Assembly: GCA_023264215.1 (NCBI GenBank)
Contig: JALQSY010000131.1
Coordinates: forward strand, 1 to 5,276
Source: Candidatus Nanopelagicales bacterium
Lineage (GTDB): Bacteria > Actinomycetota > Actinomycetes > S36-B12
Reading direction: 5' to 3'
Length of the DNA: 5,276 bases
Shown piece after piece: positions 1 through 5,276 of the stretch (its first letter is position 1; each line of letters starts with the position of its first letter). The notes beneath the pieces were generated by a model. The model did no database searches, had not been told where the DNA came from, and worked only from the letters and a program-made list of their open reading frames with translations. Position numbers and translations under genes: made by a program.

Positions 1-1
1 C

Positions 2-700
2 TATCTGCTCTATCCCCCCGAGAAGCCCCTCACGGAGACGGCGTACGCCCGCCTCTCCACCATCGCGCAGCACTCCGACCTCGGGTCGGGCATGCAGATC
101 GCCCTGAAGGATCTGGAGATCCGCGGCGCGGGCAACCTCCTGGGCGGCGAGCAGAGCGGTCACATCGCGGAGGTGGGCTTCGACCTGTACGTCCGGCTCG
201 TCGGCGAGGCGCTGGCCACGGCCCGGGGCGATGACGACGCGGCACCGATGGACGTCAAGATCGAGCTCCCGCTGGACGCGCACATCCCGCACGCCTACGT
301 GCCGGAGGAACGCCTTCGACTCGAGGCCTACCGCGGCATCGCCGCTGCTGCCAGTGACGCGGATGTCGATTCGGTGGCCGAGGAGCTCATCGATCGCTAC
401 GGCCCGCCGCCGGCGCCGGTCGAGATCCTGCTCGCCGTGGCGCGGCTGCGCGTGCGTGCCCGCGCAGCAGGAGTAGGGGAGATCGTCATGGCCGGGACAC
501 GGGTGCGATTCCACCCCGTCGAACTCCCCGAGTCGCGGCAACTACGCCTCACCCGGCTGCACCCGGGCACCCTGGTCAAGCCGGCGGTCCGTACGATCCT
601 GGTGCCGCGCCCGACCACGGGCTCGACCAGCGACATGGACCTGGTGGACTGGGTGCGGGAAGTGCTCGACATCCTCGATCCGCCCGAGGGCGGCTCGTGA
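2..700 (+). CDS. mfd: Transcription-repair coupling factor Mfd, C-terminal part (5' end outside window)
   Basis: This is the last 232 residues of Mfd, the ATP-driven DNA translocase that removes RNA polymerase stalled at lesions and recruits UvrA for nucleotide excision repair in the cytoplasm. The frame is open from base 2, so the gene begins upstream; family members are about 1,150-1,200 residues. Visible residues 1-55 are the end of the second RecA-like motor lobe and the TRG (translocation in RecG) motif, with the signature IRGAGNLLGGEQSGH and its conserved Arg (residue 41) and Gln (residue 51). From about residue 87 to 190 lies the C-terminal TRCF domain, recognisable by LPLDAHIPHAYVPEERLRLE and ELIDRYGPPP; in the E. 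coli protein this domain packs on the UvrA-binding region and keeps it autoinhibited. The protein ends in an acidic, hydrophobic tail. Nothing is broken in the visible part. The next gene follows closely on the same strand. Confidence 0.96.
   Translation, partial: YLLYPPEKPLTETAYARLSTIAQHSDLGSGMQIALKDLEIRGAGNLLGGEQSGHIAEVGFDLYVRLVGEALATARGDDDAAPMDVKIELPLDAHIPHAYVPEERLRLEAYRGIAAAASDADVDSVAEELIDRYGPPPAPVEILLAVARLRVRARAAGVGEIVMAGTRVRFHPVELPESRQLRLTRLHPGTLVKPAVRTILVPRPTTGSTSDMDLVDWVREVLDILDPPEGGS
680..693. repeat. Short perfect inverted repeat at the 3' end of mfd
   Basis: CCGCCC and GGGCGG flank a central GA, so RNA could fold as a 5-bp GC stem with a CGAG loop. It lies inside the last codons of mfd and is not followed by a T run, so it is not a typical intrinsic terminator. 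It covers the GAGGG that would serve as ribosome binding site for the possible GTG start at 697. Such short GC palindromes arise often by chance in a genome like this, so any function is inference. Confidence 0.35.
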
Positions 701-724
701 CGAGCGGTGGACGTGACCGGACGC

Positions 725-731
725 GAGGGAG
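725..731 (+). promoter_or_regulatory. Ribosome binding site for the lipoprotein gene
   Basis: GAGGGAG stands 10 nt before the GTG at 742 and matches the Shine-Dalgarno consensus. It supports 742 rather than 697 as the start of the SurA-like lipoprotein. The spacing is slightly long but usable. Confidence 0.55.
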
Positions 732-741
732 CGGAACAGGC

Positions 742-1401
742 GTGAGCGAGAAGGTGCAGCGACAAGGACAGCGCGGTCGTGCGGCGCGATGGCTTGCCGC
801 GGCAGCCCTTGTCGGCGTGGCCCTGTCGGGATGCGCGGGACTGGGCCAGGCGGGTGCAGCGGCTGACGTCGGCACGACGCAGATCTCGTCGCAGACCCTC
901 GCCGCCGATGTCGCCGCCGTCCAGGAGCAGCGTGGCGTCCCGGCCGGCACGGCCAACTCCGCGCTGACGCTGAGCGTTCTCCAGCGACTGATCATCAGCG
1001 AGCTCGTCGACCAGGCGGCGACCGCGCAGGGAGTGACCGTCACGCAGGGCGAGATCGACCAGGCGCGTGCCGAGCTCGAGGCCCAGCTCGGCGGCGCTGA
1101 CGCGCTCGTCGCGGCGTACCTCGACGCCGACGTGCCCATTACCGGCATCGAGCAGCAGGTCGCGCTGTCGCTGCAGGTGCGGAAGCTCGGCGCCTTCCTC
1201 GCCCCCGACGCCGACCCGAACAGCCAGCAGCAGGCTGTCCTGCAGTACGTCACCGGCTTCGGGCTGCAGGAGGGGATCGAGGTCAGTCCTCGATTCGGCA
1301 CGTGGGATGCGGGCGCGCTGCGGATCGGGCCGCTGCCCAGCGACCTGTCCACCGTGGTCGAGCCGGCGGATCCCCTGGCCGAGCTGATCCCGGCTCCGTA
1401 G
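742..1401 (+). CDS. SurA N-terminal-domain-like lipoprotein
   Basis: This is a predicted exported lipoprotein of 219 residues, probably anchored to the outer face of the membrane. Residues 1-17 are basic, 18-28 are a hydrophobic core (LAAAALVGVAL), and LSGC forms a lipobox with Cys31 as the predicted lipidated residue. Residues 37-130 resemble the N-terminal chaperone region of SurA/PrsA-type foldases: an alanine-rich strand and helix, a segment around LSVLQRLIISELVDQAA, then GVTVTQGEIDQARAELE. No parvulin-type isomerase domain follows; the chain ends after a PRFGTWD segment (183-189) that I recall from related actinobacterial proteins. A role in envelope protein folding is inferred and catalysis looks unlikely. 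An in-frame GTG at 697 overlaps the mfd stop and would add 15 residues. I prefer 742 because codons 697-741 show weak G/C bias at third positions, the signal peptide then has normal length, and GAGGGAG lies upstream. mazG starts 9 nt after the stop. Confidence 0.85.
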   Translation: MSEKVQRQGQRGRAARWLAAAALVGVALSGCAGLGQAGAAADVGTTQISSQTLAADVAAVQEQRGVPAGTANSALTLSVLQRLIISELVDQAATAQGVTVTQGEIDQARAELEAQLGGADALVAAYLDADVPITGIEQQVALSLQVRKLGAFLAPDADPNSQQQAVLQYVTGFGLQEGIEVSPRFGTWDAGALRIGPLPSDLSTVVEPADPLAELIPAP

Positions 1402-1410
1402 GCTCCGGGC

Positions 1411-2070
1411 ATGGCGGAGTCCGGGGACGGCGTCGTCGAGCTCATCGGGGTCATGGACCGGCTGAGGTCCCCGGGCGGATGCCCCTGGGATGCTCGTCAG
1501 ACGCATGCGAGCCTGGTCGAGTACCTGCTCGAGGAGGCCTACGAGACAGCCGAGGCGATCGAGGTCGGCAGCCGCGACGACCTGCGTGAGGAACTCGGCG
1601 ACCTGTTGCTGCAGGTCGTGTTCCACGCGCGCATAGCCCAGGAGGACCAGGACGATCCCTGGGACATCGACGACGTGGCGCGCGGCATCTCCGCCAAGCT
1701 CGTGAGGCGCCACCCCCATGTCTTCGACCACATCGACGGCGATCGTGGCGATGTGACCACCGCTGAGCAGGTGGAATCCCAGTGGCACGAGCTCAAGGCG
1801 CGTGAGAAGGGCCGCGCGTCGGTCACCGACGGGATCCCCGACGCGCTGCCCGCGCTGCTGAGAGCGGGAAAGGTGCTGTCGCGCAGCGAACGCCTCGACG
1901 TCCCGGTGCCGCCCGTCGAGATCCCGACCATCGCGGACGAGGAGGCCCTCGGTGACCTGCTCCTCGCCATCGTCGCGGCCGCACGCGAGAGTGGCTGGGA
2001 CGCGGAGGCGGCACTCCGCTCGGCGGTGCGCCGACACGTGCAGCGCATCCGCGACGCGGAGGGTTCGTGA
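1411..2070 (+). CDS. mazG: MazG nucleoside triphosphate pyrophosphohydrolase
   Basis: MazG hydrolyses (d)NTPs to the monophosphate and pyrophosphate, clearing abnormal nucleotides in the cytoplasm; in E. coli it also lowers ppGpp through the MazEF setting. The 219-residue product has one intact MazG domain near residues 10-110. GCPWD (23-27) is followed by the Mg-binding EExxE (Glu41, Glu42, Glu45) and EExxD (Glu60, Glu61, Asp64) motifs, then RRHPHVFDH (99-107), a hallmark of this subfamily. The linker WHELKAREKG and DGIPDALPALLRAGK (140-154) also match the long two-domain form. After that, residues 176-215 keep EEALGD and the last helix of a second MazG domain, but the first helix with its EExxE is gone, making the protein shorter than E. 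coli MazG (263 residues). The ATG at 1411 has only a weak ribosome binding site, so translation may depend on the gene 9 nt upstream. The stop overlaps the next start as GTGA. Confidence 0.96.
   Translation: MAESGDGVVELIGVMDRLRSPGGCPWDARQTHASLVEYLLEEAYETAEAIEVGSRDDLREELGDLLLQVVFHARIAQEDQDDPWDIDDVARGISAKLVRRHPHVFDHIDGDRGDVTTAEQVESQWHELKAREKGRASVTDGIPDALPALLRAGKVLSRSERLDVPVPPVEIPTIADEEALGDLLLAIVAAARESGWDAEAALRSAVRRHVQRIRDAEGS
2058..2063 (+). promoter_or_regulatory. Ribosome binding site for the DUF885 gene, inside the mazG 3' end
   Basis: GGAGGG lies only 3 nt before the GTG at 2067, within the last codons of mazG. The motif is strong and the spacing unusually short. Combined with the GTGA stop-start overlap it suggests that ribosomes finishing mazG reinitiate on the next gene. 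Confidence 0.6.
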
Positions 2071-3686
2071 GTGCATCCGACCGCCTCGCCGACCTGACCG
2101 CCCAGGCCGCCGAGTGCCTGTTCGAGTTCGACCCCGTGCGGGCGACCACCCTCGGGTCGCATGAGCACGACGACCGCCTGCCCGACTTCAGTCGGCCGGC
2201 CGTCGACGCGCAGGAGCGTCGACTCGATGATCTGCTCACCGGCATCGACGGCGTCGACGATCTGGACCTGACGGTCCACGAGCAGGTCGACCTGGAGATC
2301 CTGCGCGCGCGACTCGCCGCCCAGGCCTTCGACCTGCGCGAGGTCGCCCGGCATACCTGGGACCCGCTCGTGTGGGATCCGGCGAGCGGACTGCATGCGC
2401 TCGCCATCCGGGACTTCGCCCCTGCTGACGAGCGTCTCGCGAGCGCGCACGCCCGGCTCGCGGCCGTGCCCGAGTTCCTCGAGTCATCGCGGCGGACCCT
2501 CGGCGAGATGTCCGCGATCCACGTGGAGACAGCCGTGCAGCGGCTGGGGGGCTTCGCTGCGGTCCTTGGCGAGCTCAGCGAGCTCGGCCCCCTCGACGCC
2601 GACATCGTCGACGCTGCATCGGATGCCGTCGCCGAGCATCGCGGCTGGCTGGCCGATCGCCTGCCGTCAGCCCGACGAGACCCCCGCCTGGGAGTGCGGC
2701 TCTACAGCGCGGCGGTGTGGCACCACCTCGATGAGGAGGTCGCACCCGTCCAGGTGCTCGAGCGCGCGGAGGCCCATCTCGACGCCGTGGTGGCCCTGAT
2801 GCGCGAGACCGCCGCGGAGTACCTCGGGGAGTCGGGTAGGTCCTCCGATGTCGTGCGCCGTGCCCTTGCCCAGGCGGAGGTGGTCGCACCGCAGGAGGTC
2901 GTCCCGCTGATCGGTGACGCCCTGGCGCGCGCTCGCGCATTCGTCCGGCATCGCGATCTGCTCACGCTTCCGGAGGAGGACATCCGGGTCGGCGACATGC
3001 CGGCGATCCACCGGGGAGTGGCGGTGGCCTATTGCGATGCGCCCGGACCCCTTGAGCAGCATCCGATGCCGACGTACGTCGCGGTCGCGCCCCCTCCGGC
3101 TGAGTGGTCCGCAGAGCAGGTGGACTCGTTCCTGCGTGAGTACAACGCCGACCTGCTCCACGACCTCACGATCCACGAGGCGATGCCCGGTCACGCGGTG
3201 CAACTGGCTCGCGCTCGCCAGGCGACGTCGTCGCTCGTCCGTCGGCTCGCTCCGTCGGCGGTCTTCATCGAGGGCTGGGCGGTGTACGCCGAGCAGGCGA
3301 TGGCCGAGCACGGATACATGCCTGACGACGACCCGCGTGCGAACCTGAGATTCCGCCTCCAGCAGTTGAAGATGCAGGCACGCATGACGCTCAACGCGAT
3401 CCTCGACGCGCGTGTCCACGGTGGGGACATCGATGAGATCGGCGCCCTGGAACTCCTGCGTCGCCGAGGATTCCAGGAGGAGTCGGAGGCCGCGGGCAAG
3501 TGGCGGCGCGCGCTGCTCACGGCAGCGCAGTTGCCGACGTACTTCGTCGGGTGGTGGGGCGTGCGACACCTCGTCGACGACCTGCGCGTCCTGCACCCGG
3601 ACTGGTCCGACCGCGAGATCCACGACCTCGTGCTGGAGCAGGGCTCGATCGGGCCGCGTCACCTGCGCACTGTCCTGGGACTGTGA
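2067..3686 (+). CDS. DUF885 family protein, putative metallopeptidase-like
   Basis: The 539-residue product belongs to the DUF885 family (PF05960), whose substrate is generally unknown and which is often described as peptidase-like. No signal peptide or membrane segment is visible, so it should be cytoplasmic. The N-terminus (residues 1-35, with DPVRATTLGSHEHDDRLPD) fits the family opening and supports the GTG start at 2067. The C-terminal half carries the family signatures: YNADLLHDLTIHEAMPGHAVQ with His370, Glu371 and His376; FIEGWAVYAEQ (400-410) with Glu402 and Glu409; and QLPTYFVGWWGVRHL near the end. The His-Glu-x4-His spacing differs from the classical zincin HExxH, so metal binding is plausible but unproven. 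The length is about normal for the family and the frame is unbroken. The start overlaps the mazG stop, suggesting translational coupling; eno follows after 36 nt. The family call is firm; the activity is inference. Confidence 0.93.
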   Translation: MSASDRLADLTAQAAECLFEFDPVRATTLGSHEHDDRLPDFSRPAVDAQERRLDDLLTGIDGVDDLDLTVHEQVDLEILRARLAAQAFDLREVARHTWDPLVWDPASGLHALAIRDFAPADERLASAHARLAAVPEFLESSRRTLGEMSAIHVETAVQRLGGFAAVLGELSELGPLDADIVDAASDAVAEHRGWLADRLPSARRDPRLGVRLYSAAVWHHLDEEVAPVQVLERAEAHLDAVVALMRETAAEYLGESGRSSDVVRRALAQAEVVAPQEVVPLIGDALARARAFVRHRDLLTLPEEDIRVGDMPAIHRGVAVAYCDAPGPLEQHPMPTYVAVAPPPAEWSAEQVDSFLREYNADLLHDLTIHEAMPGHAVQLARARQATSSLVRRLAPSAVFIEGWAVYAEQAMAEHGYMPDDDPRANLRFRLQQLKMQARMTLNAILDARVHGGDIDEIGALELLRRRGFQEESEAAGKWRRALLTAAQLPTYFVGWWGVRHLVDDLRVLHPDWSDREIHDLVLEQGSIGPRHLRTVLGL

Positions 3687-5009
<1,323 letters not shown>

Positions 5010-5021
5010 GAACATGGGCGG

Positions 5022-5276
5022 GTGCCTGCGACCCGTCCTGCGCTGACCGGCCGGGCGGCCATCCTCATCCTTGTCCTGGCCGCCCTGGTGGTGACGCTGG
5101 CGATACCCCTGCGCGCCTGGCTCGCCCAACGGGCTGAGATCGCGGCACTCGAGGCCGATGTCGCCTCCGCCCAGGAGCGAGTCGCGAGCCTTCAGGCCGA
5201 GCTCGCCGACTGGGAGGATCCGGCATTCGTCGTCGCGCAGGCGCGCAGCCGCCTGCACTTCGTGTTCCCCGGCGAG
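5022..5276 (+). CDS. FtsB/DivIC family septum formation protein, N-terminal part (3' end outside window)
   Basis: The frame is open from a GTG at 5022 to the window end, giving 85 residues. The layout is that of FtsB/DivIC, the bitopic division protein that partners with FtsL and FtsQ to activate septal peptidoglycan synthesis. A short basic N-terminus is followed by one membrane helix (about 12-30, AAILILVLAALVVTLAIPL) and then a coiled coil. Hydrophobic residues at 40, 43, 47, 50, 54, 57 and 61 follow an unbroken 3-4 heptad rhythm. The family's terminal signature follows: DWEDPAFVVAQARSRLHFV and FPGE (63-85). The gene lies 12 nt after eno in the same frame, and I see no strong Shine-Dalgarno before the GTG (only GGGCGG directly adjacent), so it may be translated in step with eno. 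The nearby ATG at 5014 is out of frame and closes after ten codons. An eno-ftsB pair is standard in actinobacteria; a DUF501 gene and ppx would be expected next. Confidence 0.92.
   Translation, partial: MPATRPALTGRAAILILVLAALVVTLAIPLRAWLAQRAEIAALEADVASAQERVASLQAELADWEDPAFVVAQARSRLHFVFPGE

Noticed and set aside
680..693. Intrinsic terminator after mfd
   Set aside because: The stem is short, lies inside the coding region and has no T run after it.
397..2076. A 559-codon open frame on the minus strand across mfd, the lipoprotein gene and mazG
   Set aside because: It is opposite three well-supported genes; its product is arginine-rich with no recognisable domain. High GC makes stop codons rare in such antisense frames.
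2667..3662. A 331-codon open frame on the minus strand within the DUF885 gene
   Set aside because: Low-complexity shadow product; the + strand frame has family signatures along its length.
5014..5046. ATG at 5014 as the start of the gene after eno
   Set aside because: It is out of frame with the FtsB-like protein and reaches a stop after ten codons.

Overview
The window is a high-GC stretch, densely coded on the + strand and strongly biased to G or C at third codon positions. Together with the gene order this points to a member of the Actinomycetota (class Actinomycetes); I cannot name a genus. Layout, left to right: the 3' end of mfd (transcription-repair coupling factor, 5' end outside the window); a small exported lipoprotein with a SurA-type N-terminal chaperone region; mazG (nucleoside triphosphate pyrophosphohydrolase); a long DUF885-family protein with an HExxxxH-type motif; eno (enolase, complete); and the first 85 codons of an FtsB/DivIC-type septum formation protein that runs off the right edge.

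All six genes point the same way. Spacing is tight: 41 nt (or a GTGA overlap if an upstream start is used) between mfd and the lipoprotein, 9 nt to mazG, a GTGA overlap from mazG to the DUF885 gene, 36 nt to eno and 12 nt to ftsB. I saw no convincing terminator or promoter, and no stretch over 100 bases lacks a gene. The region could be read as one transcript, but the sequence alone does not prove it.

The order matches a well-known actinobacterial housekeeping neighbourhood. In Mycobacterium tuberculosis it runs mfd, mazG, the lipoprotein gene lpqU, eno, a DivIC/FtsB-like gene, a DUF501 gene and ppx. Here a lipoprotein sits before mazG and a DUF885 gene fills the slot before eno. The functions are varied: transcription-coupled repair and nucleotide-pool sanitation (mfd, mazG), glycolysis (eno), cell division (ftsB) and envelope protein handling (the lipoprotein). 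They look like a conserved neighbourhood rather than one pathway.

I found no mobile element, RNA gene, CRISPR array or defence system, and nothing that looks like a new multi-gene system. The points worth a second look are modest: an eroded second MazG domain, a SurA-like lipoprotein without a visible isomerase domain, the coupled DUF885 gene with unusual motif spacing, and two or three start-site ambiguities.
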